Shown here: piece by piece, positions 35,100 to 46,509 of the stretch
How the letters are laid out: each line of letters starts with the position of its first letter
Position numbering within the stretch: the first letter of the stretch is position 1
DNA from: Solen grandis
Lineage: Eukaryota > Mollusca > Bivalvia > Adapedonta > Solenidae
Assembly (NCBI GenBank): GCA_021229015.1
Contig: CM037788.1
Coordinates: 56,913,525-56,977,524, forward strand
Reading direction: 5' to 3'
DNA length: 64,000 nucleotides
Program-made: the position numbers and the translations under genes
The notes under the pieces: model-generated
Database searches by the model: none
Seen by the model: only the letters and a program-made list of their open reading frames with translations
What the model was told of the DNA's origin: nothing

Positions 35100-36475
35100 T
35101 TTTGGGCCAAAAGGATTTTTTTAATGTGAAATAGTTTTAAACCATCAACAAATGTACTATCTTTTAAACTAATAAAATATTTTGATTTTGACTTTAAAGG
35201 ACGAAATATGAACGATGTTTCATTTTCTTTTATAGGGGCCTATACACTTTTTTTATTAACAATATTTTTCTTCTTTTTTTTTTTTTACATATAGATCTAG
35301 TCAATTTCACATTTTACACAAGTCTTCGTTTTGAAGAAGGGTGTGAGGGTCCTATAAACCCCGTTTTTTTTTCCTTTGATTTTTTTTTTTTTTTTCCCCC
35401 TTTTGGGAGTCTTAAAAAAACGGATCTAAACCCCATTTAAGACATTTACTTGGGTTGGGACTTTCCTTCCAAAAACCAAATTTTAAATTTCGTTTGAAAT
35501 CCGCTCTGCTGTTTTCCTTTCAAATGCCGACCAGATCTATTTTTTACCAGATGATGGGAAATTCCCCATCTAACACAAAGTTTCCCAAAACCCAAATTTG
35601 GGAAACGTGCTCTCCCCTTTTCCCTCAGTTTCTACTTGTCCTGAAAGGGTTTTTAAACCCGAAAGAAACTTTAAGGAAAGGATTTCCCAAATTTTCACTG
35701 CTAAATTAAAAATTTGTGATTTGCACTTTTCGCTGTTTTTTTAGAACCCCAATTTTCCTGCCCTATTTTCCCCTCTTTTGGGCGGTTCTACAACATCCCT
35801 GAGAAAAAGGGGGGGATAAAAGGGGTTGTTTCAAATTTTTTTAATTAATGAACATTTTACCCTTCTTTATTGGGGAAACAGAGCTAACACACAAATGGAA
35901 GATTTTCCTTAGACCCGCCAAAACTCAGGGGTTTGAGCAATAAAATGCCCTGACAATTGAGTAAACCTCCAATTTTGAAAAGATTTGCAAGCATAAAAAA
36001 AAATTAAAAAAAATAAAAAAAAAAAAATAAAAACACTAAATTTTAAAACATACAACAGACGGACAGCCCAAAACAGACTAATCCAGCCATAAAATATTCA
36101 TTTATTAAATTTGACAATTTTATAAAAAAAAAAAAAATTTTTTTTTCTGTTTAATTAATGATAAAAATTTTTATGATGATAAAGAACAGAAAGCAAAAAA
36201 TTGTGCATGCAAAATTTAATATGACTGTCAAAAAAATTGTTCTTTCTGTTACTATGATTTTATCTCAATCACCCTTCTCAGTTGACACCAAGAAATTTTA
36301 ATGGCACCGCAATTAAAATTAATATACAAAACACCCCGCTGGGCGCGTGTTAGAGTGATTAAAATCAACACATAAAAAAATGTGTGACAGGTATAAGAAT
36401 GCACACCCGGAATTTACTTATTGTAATTTAAAATTTAAGATTTACTCAGTCTAAATGTTTCAACCAAATTCCCTT
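35100..36475. other. AT-rich homopolymer-enriched DNA, nothing recognised
   Basis: Long T and A runs (for example 35,275-35,287, 35,385-35,400, 36,000-36,035, 36,120-36,146) and no recognisable protein or repeat family. Confidence 0.5.
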
Positions 36476-36479
36476 TTCG

Positions 36480-37404
36480 CTTTGGGCAGTTTTGAGTTCC
36501 CACTTTTTTAAAAAGGTATAAATAATACGTTGGTTTTTAAAAATAGTTTTTTTTGACTTTAATGATATTTCCCCCCTAAACCCAAATTTTCCCTTTCTCC
36601 GTTTTTTTATTTCGTCTATGCGTATAAAATGAAATAAAAAAATTTTATGTTTTTTCGCATACATCATCAAAAATTAATTAATAATGAAAAAGTACACAAT
36701 TTAAAGGTTTTTAAAAAAATTTTTTTTTTTGATTTAATTCACATTTTGATTTTTAGTTTAAAAAAAAATTTCCCCTCCACAACAAAAAATTTTCCCCCGT
36801 CCATTTCCCGTATGCATATAAACTAAACTGTAATAATTAAAGTTTTTTTCACAATAAAAAAACAAAAACAAAATATTTACATAAATTAAAGAAATTTCAA
36901 AAAATTTACGGTTTTTAAACAAATTTTTTTAAAGATTTAAAACACATTTTTTAGTTAAAAAAAAAACCCAAACCGTCAAAAAAATTTTTATTCCGTCCCC
37001 TGCCCTATGCATATAAACAAACTGTTATTTTAGGTTGTTTTCCCCCAAAAAACATTTAAAAAAATTTAAAATATTGGGAAAATAGTACCCTAATTGACGG
37101 TTTCAAACTAGTTTTTTTTTTTATTTAAATCACATTTTCATTTAAAAAAAAACCCATTTCCCTCAAAAAATTTCCATTCCCTCCACTTTCCCGTATTGTA
37201 AAAAATAAACTGTAATAATATTAGGTTGTTTCACATATCATCTTTAAAAAATTTTTTAAAAAAATTGGGAAAAAAATACACTAATTGATGATTTTAAAAA
37301 TAGTTTTGAATGATTTAAAATCAATTTTTAGTTTTAAAAAAAAACCCATTTTTGTCAAAAAAAATTTTCCCTTCCGTCCACTCGCCGTATGCGTATAAAC
37401 TAAA
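36480..37404. repeat. Satellite array, ~190-200-bp unit, left of the Polinton
   Basis: A unit containing CGTATGC(A/G)TATAAAC, TAATA.T.AGGTTGTTTCAC, A-rich sequence, CTAATTGATG.TTT, TTAAATCA and CCCATTTCCGTC recurs. The TATGC(A/G)TATAAA motif is near 36,616, 36,808, 37,007, a diverged copy at about 37,193, and 37,388, giving steps of about 186-199. The last unit stops after TATAAACTAA at about 37,404. Confidence 0.8.
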
Positions 37405-37740
37405 AAAGTAAGGTTTTTAAAAGGGGGCACTGTTTGGACCTTGGGACCATAATTAATTTTTTTTTTAAAGGTAAACCCTGGTACCATATTTTTTTTTTTT
37501 TTTTTTTTTTTTGGTACTTTGGTAAAATCTATAAATTTGTACCGAAGGGGACATATATGGAAACAGTTTCCGAATTTATACATAGTACCGAATGGTACTA
37601 TAATGAAAACAATTTATGGTATCGTATGTAATAAAATAAATTTCTTAAAGGAGGACCACATCTTAACGTAAAGGGGGGTTTGCAATTGAAAAAAGTCCTT
37701 TCGAGACTTTTGGGGTTGGCCCTGAAAAGGGCCGTTTTTT
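37405..37740. repeat. Polinton left terminal inverted repeat
   Basis: Positions 37,621-37,670 (TATGTAATAAAATAAATTTC, then AGGACCACATCTTAACG) match the reverse complement of 52,686-52,731 (TATGTAATAAAAAAAAATTT, then GGGACCAATTTAACG). Further out, GGTACCAT...TTTT and GGACC...AAAAGGGGGC blocks also correspond. The outer boundary is set where satellite similarity ends; a target-site duplication could not be fixed. Confidence 0.75.
37718..37733 (-). terminator. Histone-type 3' stem-loop at inner edge of left TIR
   Basis: On the minus strand it reads ACGGCCCTTTTCAGGGCCAACC: a 6-bp stem, the four-base loop TTTC and flanking AC/AACC. This fits the metazoan replication-dependent histone mRNA 3' processing consensus (GGCYCTTTTMAGRGCC) exactly. 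A purine-rich CCCCAAAAGTCTCGAAAGG follows where the U7 snRNA-binding element would lie. It is oriented to process leftward transcripts, the direction of all recognised Polinton genes. Confidence 0.65.
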
Positions 37741-38464
37741 TTTCTTCTTTTTTTCGGGACTTGCCCACATCGTTTGGTTTCAGTGACATCGTGTTCATCG
37801 TCCGATTACGTGAAAAGTTTTATCTTGTAATCTGCTTTTTTCTAAGCATATACTTCACTTCACTTGTTCTTTTGTCTCAACACTCCTGATTTCCATGACA
37901 TATAACTTTCATTTTTGCTCATCTGTTGTTCATATCATCTGATTACCTTTTAAAAAACAGAGGGTTTTCCCTGCAATATGGCTTGCTGTTTTGTCTCCAC
38001 TTTTGCTTGTCGTTCGATAAACCCCCCATAATTCGTGGACAAATTAATCATTTCGATTTCTTCAGGGTTGTGCAGGGAAATCCCAATCTGATGCGGTGCG
38101 CTTTTTACCCTTTGGGGGGTTGCCTATTTTCTTCTTTTACGACACCATTAGAGAACGTTTTTTCTATCCAATATTCAAGTTTTTAACCCTTGACCTAGTT
38201 GGATGCTTTGCCCTTGGCCTTGACCGGGGTGGATTGACCTACTTTTGTATTGACATATCAGAATTGCTGAAAAATTAAAAAAATTCAACCCAAATTTTGT
38301 GTAGTGATGATTTTTTTGTAACATTTTTTTTTTTGTAACTTTTTGTAACATTTTTGTAATTTTTTAAAAAACTTTGGATCAATTTTAAATAAAAAAAAAA
38401 AATTGAAGGAATTGAAAAAAAGGGTGACAATTGAGGTATTTTCTTTTTCGAGACTTTTGGGGTT

Positions 38465-38479
38465 GGCCCTATAAGGGCC
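38465..38479 (-). terminator. Second histone-type stem-loop
   Basis: Minus strand GGCCCTTATAGGGCC followed by AACCCCAAAAGTCTCGAAA, the same downstream sequence as the copy at 37,718. The loop is one or two bases off consensus. Confidence 0.5.
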
Positions 38480-38840
38480 CTTTTTTTTTTCCCCCACAAA
38501 ATTGGGGTTACCATAATTGTCTTATTTTCTTCACAGGTATTCACTGTTCTATGGTGATAAATGGGGCTTCAATAATTAAATTTCATCGTAGTATAGTTCA
38601 TGAAAGTAAATCACTAATTTGTCTATGAAACCCCATTTTTTGTTTTTATTTAAGCGTACTTGTATGGGGGCTTGTAGTTTTAAGCGTACTTGTGTAGGGC
38701 TTGATTTTGTCCATGTCAATATGAGTCGTTGTTATATGTATTATCCATAGAAACGTCTAAAAAACGAATGGCATAATTCATTTCGTTTGTACTTTTTTAT
38801 TTGGGTTTGACAATTGTAAAAATTCCTTTCGAGACATCTG

Positions 38841-38859
38841 GGGCCCTAAAAAGGGGGCC
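38841..38859 (-). terminator. Third histone-type stem-loop
   Basis: Minus strand ACGGCCCCCTTTTTAGGGCCC, then GTCTCGAAAGG downstream as in the other copies. The stem has extra bases, perhaps from homopolymer error. Confidence 0.45.
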
Positions 38860-39838
38860 GTTTTTTTTTTTCTCTACTTTTTACCTTTTTTTCTTTTTTG
38901 TATGTTTTTAAAAATGGTCCAAGTCCACTTAGAAGGGACCAACATGCGACGTTTTTTGGGATTTTCCCTCTTTTTTTTTTCGGGAAATAAAGTGATAGGC
39001 CCACAGTTTGTTGTTTTAAATTTGATGGGTTTTCCACTTCACCTTTCCTGTTGCAAATTTGATATTGTTTTTTTCCCCTTTTTGATTTCCTCAAAAGATT
39101 GCCCAACATTATTTACTGGCTGCCTGCCGGGTTTTTTGCATGGTTTTTTGCTTTGGTGTTGTTGCTGTCGGGTTGTGCTGGTGTGTGGAGGCATTTGATA
39201 CTTGGGTTGGTAGCTGGTGTACCGAGTCGGAGTGTACGAACTGATCCCTTTTTAAGCTGTCGTCAGCTCAACAAATCAGACCTTATGGCTTTGTTACGAG
39301 ATCAGAATTTACGTAGCTTTCCAGGGTTTTGGGTGGGGATTATGATACGAGCAGTGGTTTTAAGTCTTGAAGGGATTGACCTACTTTTTTTCTGTTTAGG
39401 TACCCCAAACAGAGAACGAAATTTTTCCTAAAAGAACAAGTTCGACCTGACCATTAGATAGCATTGTCTTCGGCCTTAAATTTGGGAGGGATTGACCTAC
39501 TGACCTCTTTTTTCAAAAACTTATAAGTTTTTTTTAAAAAAAGAAGGATGAAATCAAAATTTTCCGAACAAAAACTTGGTTCGAAAAGTGTGGGGGTGTT
39601 TAGAGGGGGGGAGGGGATATTATACATAAACCTGTAAAGTCGGGAAATTGTATGCCCCGATGTTTCGCACGGCTTCAGAAATTTCCCTTTTTTGTGGGGG
39701 CCCCTATCAATGTATCCTGGCCTCCCTGTGTTTTCGCAAAACATGGGCCACGTGCGCTCACCTTTTATGGCATATTTTGCCCCTAATTCGAGTTAGTAGG
39801 GGACCCCCGGAAATTTTCGGGATAACAAAAACCAAATA

Positions 39839-39854
39839 GGGCCCTTTTCAGGCC
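39839..39854 (+). terminator. Histone-type stem-loop in plus orientation
   Basis: AGGGCCCTTTTCAGGCC on the plus strand keeps the CCCTTTTCAGG core, but the 3' stem is one G short. If functional it would end a rightward transcript whose body would lie at 38.9-39.8 kb; no protein is recognised there. Confidence 0.4.
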
Positions 39855-40469
39855 ATAAACTATTTTCGGAGGGATAACACAATGTTAATGTGTAAAATAA
39901 AAACAAAAAAACAAATCATTTTACCCTTTTTATTGAACCTATAAAACATTGCAACAAAAAATTTGAACAAAAAATATGAAAAAACAATATAACAATGCAA
40001 ACCCATAACAACAAGAATAAATTTTAAATGAAATAAAGGGGTCCAAACTTTCGTCGAAATTCAAAACACGCACGACCCTCCAAATTTTGGGGGATGTTTC
40101 TGTGCATTTTGTTGGTGTGATTACACACGTCTTCTTGCACTTTTTACTTTTCTAATAGTTCTGGAAAAACCCAACACCCCCAATTGGAACTTTAAAAATT
40201 AAAGTGGGGTTGATCCTCTGTCCGGGAAATTAGCCTAAAAAACCGTTTAAAATCAATCCTCAAACAAGAAAAATGCAAAAGCAAACAACAAATGCTCCAC
40301 ACAAAAAACGTGTTGTACCTTGAAGTCTCCAGATTCCTTTAAAAGGGTCCATGTCTTTCCAAAAACTTTAAATGTCAAAAGGGGTGGTTTTTGTCCATAC
40401 AAATAAATGAAGTCGATTTTCGTTAAAAAACACAACCCCCCAATTTCCCAGGTTGAGTCGAATTGGGGG

Positions 40470-42240
40470 ATTCATTGAAGCTTTTACAGCCCCTTTGGGT
40501 CTACTTGTTATTATCTTTAGCACATCCCAAACGGCATTAAAGGGAGCTAGAATTGTGAATGACCCAAAATTACGCATAAATCTTTTCCCTTTTTCCCAAT
40601 CTTTTTAATGCGTCCCTCCCCATTCACACTCAAAAGCTTCCAAGGTGGATCTTGTTCGTATCTACACAGCCTTTTTTTTTGCCCACATCTGATAAGCATC
40701 AGCTTTCCAGCGTGTGGATTCCATGTTTTTAGTTCAGCGTCCCACTTTTCCATCCTTGATCTTTCCCATTTTTTAAAATGCACTGTTCAGAAACATATCG
40801 ACCCACTCATTTTTGTGCTAAACAAACATAGGGATGTTGGTTGACGGGATGATCAACAATAAAACCAAACTTTTTTTTCAGATAAAAAAGGGTGTGTCGA
40901 AAATTCAGCCCAATGCGGGTTAAACTCTTTACAATATCGTTTCGCCCTATTAAAGTTTGTAATTTCTTCTACATTTTTTTGGCCAGCTTTTGTCCTGATT
41001 TCTCAGGGTTTAATGTCGTATGATTCTCAACCCCTTTTAATCCTATTAAATGTCGTTTTCGGTACAAATACATTGATGGGTCCCCCAAAAGAGCTGCACG
41101 AAATAAACCCTCGATTGAAGTTTCCCCGTTTTAAGGATGCATGTCCCCTTCTGACCCTTGTCGGCGTTAATCAATCCCCAGCCCCTGCAGAAATGTCCTT
41201 TGTCAACCCAGGGAGCGGTTTAAACCGATGTCCCGGGTTGAGCAGGACATGTTGATCTAAAAATTTCTCCTGGGGAAAGTTGGGCTGGAACGGCAATTGT
41301 GTGTCGTTTTTCCCGTCTCACTGATTTTTCTAATTTGACAATTGAAATTTGAAAATCAAAGGGGTTGGTTCCACACGCCGTTCTGTCTGTATTTTTTACC
41401 AGGCCAAAATTGATCTTGGGGAAATTTTGTCCTTGAAAAAAATGACTTCGGTTTTTGATCGCTGCCTGCAGGAATGTAAAAAGTTTTCACCTCAGCTGGG
41501 CAAATTGGGGATCTTCACCCATTTTTAGCGAGGGTTTGGGTTTTTAAGTTTTTGGGCCCACTAGGGGAACGGGTCAACATCCGAACATTAATCCAGCTTA
41601 AAATTAACTGGTTTTTTCCCCTTTCTCCAAACAGGGAAAAAACTGACTGGGGTTCTGTTGGTCCATCGTATCCTACACCATTGGGAAGGTACTTTCTTTG
41701 CAAACACGGGTCAAATGCAGACGCCCGCACATTTCCAAACACACTCGGGTGGATCTGTTCTTTTTTTTAAAATCCTTCATTACCTCCCGCAATTTAAGCT
41801 CTTGCATTAAACCCGCCGTGTCAGGCTCCACTTTTGTACTGAGCTGTTTTGATTTACTGCCCGTAGAATAAGACAGAAAATTTCTAAAAGTAGCCCGGAC
41901 GCATAGTGTCACATTATTGGTGATCAGTTTGTTGTTCGGTCCACATCAATACTGCTAAACAAGCTGGGAAAAATTTTTTATGTGATGTTTCTCCATACAC
42001 CCCGATTAGTGTCATCAGGGGGACTATTTTGATTTTTCAGGTAAAAGTAGTTTGTTGAATCAGTCCACTTTCTGATTGAGCGGGAAATTACAATTAAATG
42101 GGGAGTTTTGCCATGCTGACACAGGAAAATTTCTTCCACTGTGCATCTTGCATTCTGTCATGGTAGGGGGAAAAGTACACAAAAGTTCATTTTTTGCCAC
42201 TCAAAAAGAGCCTGTTTGCATCATGTTGTTAAATAAAAAA
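40470..42240 (-). pseudogene. Polinton capsid protein, F54H12.2-type jelly-roll, frame-broken
   Basis: Minus-strand pieces follow the family's order. An N-terminal segment with SRSIRKWTDSTNYFYL is near 42,080, then LFSSIDVDRTTNKLITNN near 41,945 and FLSYSTGSKSKQLSTKVE near 41,870. DTAGLMQEL is near 41,815, MCGRLH near 41,730 and KYLPNGV near 41,690. NVRMLTRSPS near 41,585 is followed by the NPFDFQ motif near 41,360. Proteins of this family (about 450-480 residues) are annotated in many invertebrates as 'F54H12.2-like' and form the icosahedral shell of the proposed Polinton virion; I cannot tell from this sequence alone whether it is the major or minor capsid subunit. The start near 42,240 and the end near 40,470 are estimates. 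Confidence 0.78.
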
Positions 42241-42289
42241 TAAAAAGGGTCGCGAGAGATTTTTCTTTTTTTGTGTCCCCTTTGACGTC

Positions 42290-44700
42290 GTCAAATGATG
42301 TCGACGTTTAAATCTCAAAGTTTATACCTCTCAGTTTTCGCCCCAAAACTTTCAAAATTTTTTTTAAACCCCCCTTTTCTGATCATGTCTTTAATTTGGC
42401 CAACAAAATATCTTTTACGCCCTTACCTTTTTAAAAGCCCTTCTTTTCAGAGTCTGTTCCTGAGTCCGAGGGGGTTTTTCATCAGGGGAAAGATGTTGCG
42501 GGCCATTTTTTTTTAAACAGGGAACCCAAAAACCATATCCGACTTGTCATTTTGACCACGGTAAACTGGAATCATCGTGTCTTTTTTAAAAATAATTTTC
42601 ACCATCGATTTCCGTGATTAAAAAAAACTGATTCCCCTGTGTCCCCGGGTTTTTTTGAAACTGACCCACTAAAATTTTGATTGCTAAAGGGTATGTAGGT
42701 AGATTAGAAATTAAGTGAATTTGGATTACCCCCCTCCCTTTTTTTTTGAGTAAAATGGCACAACGCAAAAATGGGTGCTTCGACACCCCATAAAAGTTGT
42801 TCTCCCCAGACGGATTACAAACAAAGGGTTCTCTTCGGAAGGTCCACACCGTTGAATCTGTGTTTCCTGTGGGAAACACCACATATTTCCCCTCCCTCCA
42901 AGTTTCGTAAGGAAGATGGATAAAAAATTTCCCAAACCCGATCTTGTTCCACTATTACCGGAAAACTTACAGTTTTGAAAACCGGAAAAATAAAGTCCAA
43001 ATTTTTGGGTTTTTTTGAGTTAAATTGTTTTTTTGGCTTGGTTTAATACCTTGTCCTTTTCGTCAGTGGATGTTGTGTACGCATATATCCTCGGGGAATA
43101 AAAAGGGGTAATGCCCTTTTTTTGCCTTCAATTCCACCCGTTTTCACTTGGAAAAGGCTGAAGCCATTCGGGATTTTTAGTCACGATTAAAATTTTTCCC
43201 CTTCCTCCTCTTCAATTTTTGACTTGTGTGGGAACGATCTTTCCACGAGACCACTTCCCATTTTGTTTGTCGACATCAAGGGTTTTTTCCCAGCTTGGTT
43301 CTAAACAACATGGTTTCGGGTACAATGCCATCAAACTATCACTGAGAGAGTATGTAGAAAGAGTCATATTTTTTAAAATTTTAAAAACTTGGGTTTGGAA
43401 AAATTTTATCCGAAAGAAACTCACAGCAGAACCCAAATTCACGATCGGGATTTTTGAGAAAAGGGTTACAAATGAACGATGACAATAAAAGAATCACAAT
43501 CTGTGTCAAAAAATGATTCTGTTTTTGGGTACCTCATTTTTTTCCTGCTGTATACTTTTGTCTACCTAAAAACCTGCTGTACGGACTGAGAAGCTGTTCA
43601 CGACTTTATATTTTATACTAAATCATTTTGGAATCCCCGTTAAACTTTTTAGGATACCCAACCACTTGACTTTCACTTCTTGAAAATTTTTTACCCCCTA
43701 CACCTTGTACGCCGACAAGAACTGTTCCCTTCGTATAGCTCATCATCTTTTATTGTTAAATTTTCATCCTTAAAGGATCCGGCGATAGTTTCTCCCCCCA
43801 AGTTTTCCCATTTTTACGGGTAAAATGGTGTTCTTTTGATGCAACCCCTTTTGAAAAATTTCCCAAAGCCCATTGGGTAATACCCTTTGGCAAATTTTGC
43901 TTGGTTTTTTTTGATGCGCATTTTAATCAAAACTTTAATCATGTTTTTCTTATTTTTTTTTTGAGGGTTGCCAAACAATGTCTTGGTGACTTCATGTCAT
44001 TTCTCTAGCACAGAGCGGGTACGTCCGACTTCATGAAAACGTGATTGTACCATTACCAATAGTTGCAGACCCCACAAATACGGGTTTTGTATGAGTAAAA
44101 TTTTTCCCAAAATTCTTGTTTTTAACGACGTTAAAACGTTCAACAAACTCGTTTAGTTTCTGGTTTTCGAGGGAAGAAATAATGTCATGCTGTTAAAACT
44201 TCTGAAAGTCTTTTTTAAAAATTCTCGCCTTTTGTCTGTTTCAAAGAGAGTGGTTTTCCCCCCTTCTTTTAAAATTTAGACGAAAGGTTTGGGATGGCGT
44301 TTTTCCGTTTTGTCAATGAGGGGTTTTACCCAAATATTTTGAAAACCATCAATGACACCAGTAAGTGCGATAGGGGAATTTCTTTTTACATACTCATATC
44401 TGCAGATCACTTCCCATTGATGATCGATACCTCCCCACGTCTGTCGACGTCAAAATTTTCGTGTATTGTTTTATGCAAGTGTAGGTTTTTGACTTCTCCC
44501 CATCTCTTTCACCTAAAGTGATTTTTTTTCGCTGTTTTTTTCCTCCTGTAAGTCCCTGAATTCCCCCAAAACTCTAGGATTATATACTAGTACGGGGGGC
44601 AAATTAAGTGTCCTTCTTTTTTGGCTCCCCCATGACGAAGGGGCAATATCCCCCGGGGTTTTTCCCTTTTTTAATGGTTTTTTCGTTTTTTTGATGTGGG
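42290..44700 (-). other. Unassigned Polinton coding zone
   Basis: Composition and long mixed-frame readings on the minus strand suggest damaged coding DNA (for example VWTFRREPFVCNPSGENNFY near 42,830 and VIQIHLISNLPTYPLAIKIL near 42,700). The placement between the ATPase/small-protein block and the capsid gene is typical for structural or maturation genes. No family was recognised, and a second capsid protein or the protease are possibilities. Confidence 0.4.
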
Positions 44701-44739
44701 GGAGGAAAACTACAAAAAATTTCATCCCCCCTCTTCTTT

Positions 44740-45260
44740 TTCTTCATCTCATCTGGGCTTTATAAATTTCCCTCGACGTTTTTTCCCCCACCTTTTGTGG
44801 TGTTGACCTCTCTCAGTCCCCAAAAAATTGTTCCCATCCTCGTGGATTTGCCCCTTTTCCCGTTTTGTCGAAGTACATCATTGACCAATCAATAAATTTG
44901 AACCTTAAAGGGGGTTTTCCCTTATTCTAACGGGCCTGTTCTCCCACTTAAGTGAGATGGCTTTCAGCTGTTTAACAAAAGGTACCTTTGCCGCAGGGTC
45001 TAGAACACTGTAGAATTTGATCTTTAAAGGTCTCGTTTTTCCCCTCTTTTTTTCAGTCACTGTCTTTTTGTTTTCTACCTGTGTGGTCTAAGGGGTTTGA
45101 GTGTTTTTTTATTCACTTGAAACGTTTTACTTTTCCCAAATGTTTGCTTTTCTGACTCAAAATAATTTTCGCAAAATTTGATTCTTTCTTCGAATGATGA
45201 AGCTGCTCACTTGAGGGGATGGGGGAAACCGAGGTCGTTTTTCTTTTTTTTCCCACGTTT
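44740..45260 (-). pseudogene. Possible conserved Polinton small ORF
   Basis: Minus strand; contains TLRQRYLLLNS near 44,990 and LVNDVLRQNGKRGKSTRMG near 44,870. Short proteins with a 'QRYL' helix followed by a basic tail are frequent next to the hydrophobic small protein in Polintons. The match is by impression only. Confidence 0.35.
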
Positions 45261-45269
45261 CACTTTTCC

Positions 45270-45615
45270 AACACCAACTGGAACAAGCCATCTCTTAATT
45301 TTCCAAATGATTTCACCAGAAAAGGGGTATAATTTTTTTGGCAAGAGGGTGCAATGCCAGCAGGGTAAAAAACCCCTTTGATTGAGAATGATTTCTTTTT
45401 TCGAACGATATTTTTTGTCGCAAACGTCGGGGGGTGTTGCCTTAAAATGCAACCGCTTCTGACCCTCTGACGGGTACATTCCCTTTTAAAAAATGTTGTG
45501 ACAAATTCCGAAAATAAAATCCACCAATTTTTTTTGGTGCTCTTGAATAATCTTCTTTTTGAATTTGGGGAGGGTTCTGCAAGCAAGCAATTTTTCCATG
45601 TTTGGAAGAGTGGTT
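45270..45615 (-). pseudogene. Polinton small protein with basic helix and Gly/hydrophobic tail
   Basis: In shifting frames: NMEKLLACRTLPKFKKKI, then LVDFIFGICHNIF, then SEGQKRLHFKA, CDKKYRSKKEIILNQRGFLP. The order (Leu-rich helix, 'GNVP.S..QK' segment, basic 'DKK.' segment, 'QRGGFLP' hydrophobic tail) is that of a small protein conserved across Polintons/adintoviruses and often compared with adenovirus pX/pVI. A role in virion assembly or membrane penetration has been suggested for such proteins; nothing here tests it. Confidence 0.6.
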
Positions 45616-45619
45616 TTTT

Positions 45620-46500
45620 GCGCTTCAGAACTGGGTGATAAAAGTTTGGCCTTTTTTTATACCACTGTGAAGGGGTTGTAAAGCGTTTTTGCCCGCACAA
45701 ATCATGGGGCCTGAATTTCCACGCAGTAACGGCAGTAGGGATGGGGAATGGAGACTTGGGGTGGGGAAAATCGTATGATGATGAGAGATGAACCCCACTT
45801 TAAGAAAAGGAAAGGTCAAACAATTTTCGTCGAACTGTAGGTTTTTGGGGAAACCGTCATTACCTTTTGTACCAACCCAGCTTTATCGAACTTTTATTAA
45901 AGGGGGGTAGATATCAGGGAGGAATTGGGCCCCAAGTGGTGTGCTTTTGGGTATGTCCCTGATGTAACTCACGTGAATCTATGGGGGGCACTTTTGGTGT
46001 TTTTTCCCTTTTTTTTACAGTGACAAAACGATCATAGGGATTTTCGCTTCCCTTGTTTTTTCCTTTCGGGGCTTGCTTTGGTTTCTGTTTTTGTGGTTGT
46101 TTTCGTGACCGTTTCCCGGGTGGGGCTTTCGTTTTGGGGGGTTTTTTTCTTGTATGGACCAAAAATTTTTTCAAGTTTTGGCCCGTCCATCGAACGTGTA
46201 CAAAGATATGCCCCCAAAGGGAAACCCACCACCCGTTTTAAAAAAGTTTCGTTTTGTGGTCTATCCCAGTTGACCTTAACTTCTTAAAAAGTCTTTTTTT
46301 CTTCCATAAAATTATCGCTTTTTTCACGGTTTTTTTTTTCTCTAAGATGATCGTGCACTAAGGGGAACCTTTTTACCATTCTGTTAATCCCGTTCACCAT
46401 CTTGTCGTTTTGTTTGGGTTCTTTTTCGACTCAAGATTTTTAGAGCTTTGCACTGAGGGGTGTTTTTCCTGGACTTATCCTTAATGTGATCGGGTGTCCC
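45620..46500 (-). other. Polinton segment with basic Lys/Thr-rich region, unassigned
   Basis: Between the ATPase and the small hydrophobic protein. The minus strand reads a Lys-, Thr- and Pro-rich stretch at 46,040-46,170 (KKTPQNESPTRETVTKTTTK) like a DNA-condensing core protein, but base errors create lysines easily, so this is weak. Confidence 0.3.
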
Positions 46501-46509
46501 CTTTTTTGT

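Larger units (their letters stand above)
37741..40465. other. Left arm of Polinton, no recognised protein
   Basis: About 2.7 kb holding four of the stem-loops and short GGATTGACCTAC motifs (38,230; 39,372; 39,487) reminiscent of host repeats. There are several medium open frames but none with a known motif. The plus-strand frame at 39,099-39,431 starts with a hydrophobic segment and could be a membrane protein. The missing integrase or protease could be hidden here by frame damage. Confidence 0.4.

Noticed and set aside
39640..39855. Possible histone coding sequence before the plus-strand stem-loop
   Set aside because: I checked for H2A, H2B, H3 and H4 C-terminal motifs and found none beyond a chance ATASE-like match.
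45914..46287. Both-strand open frames (Lys-rich minus, Phe-rich plus)
   Set aside because: Mirror images of the same low-complexity composition; only the minus strand could be real and it is kept as unassigned.
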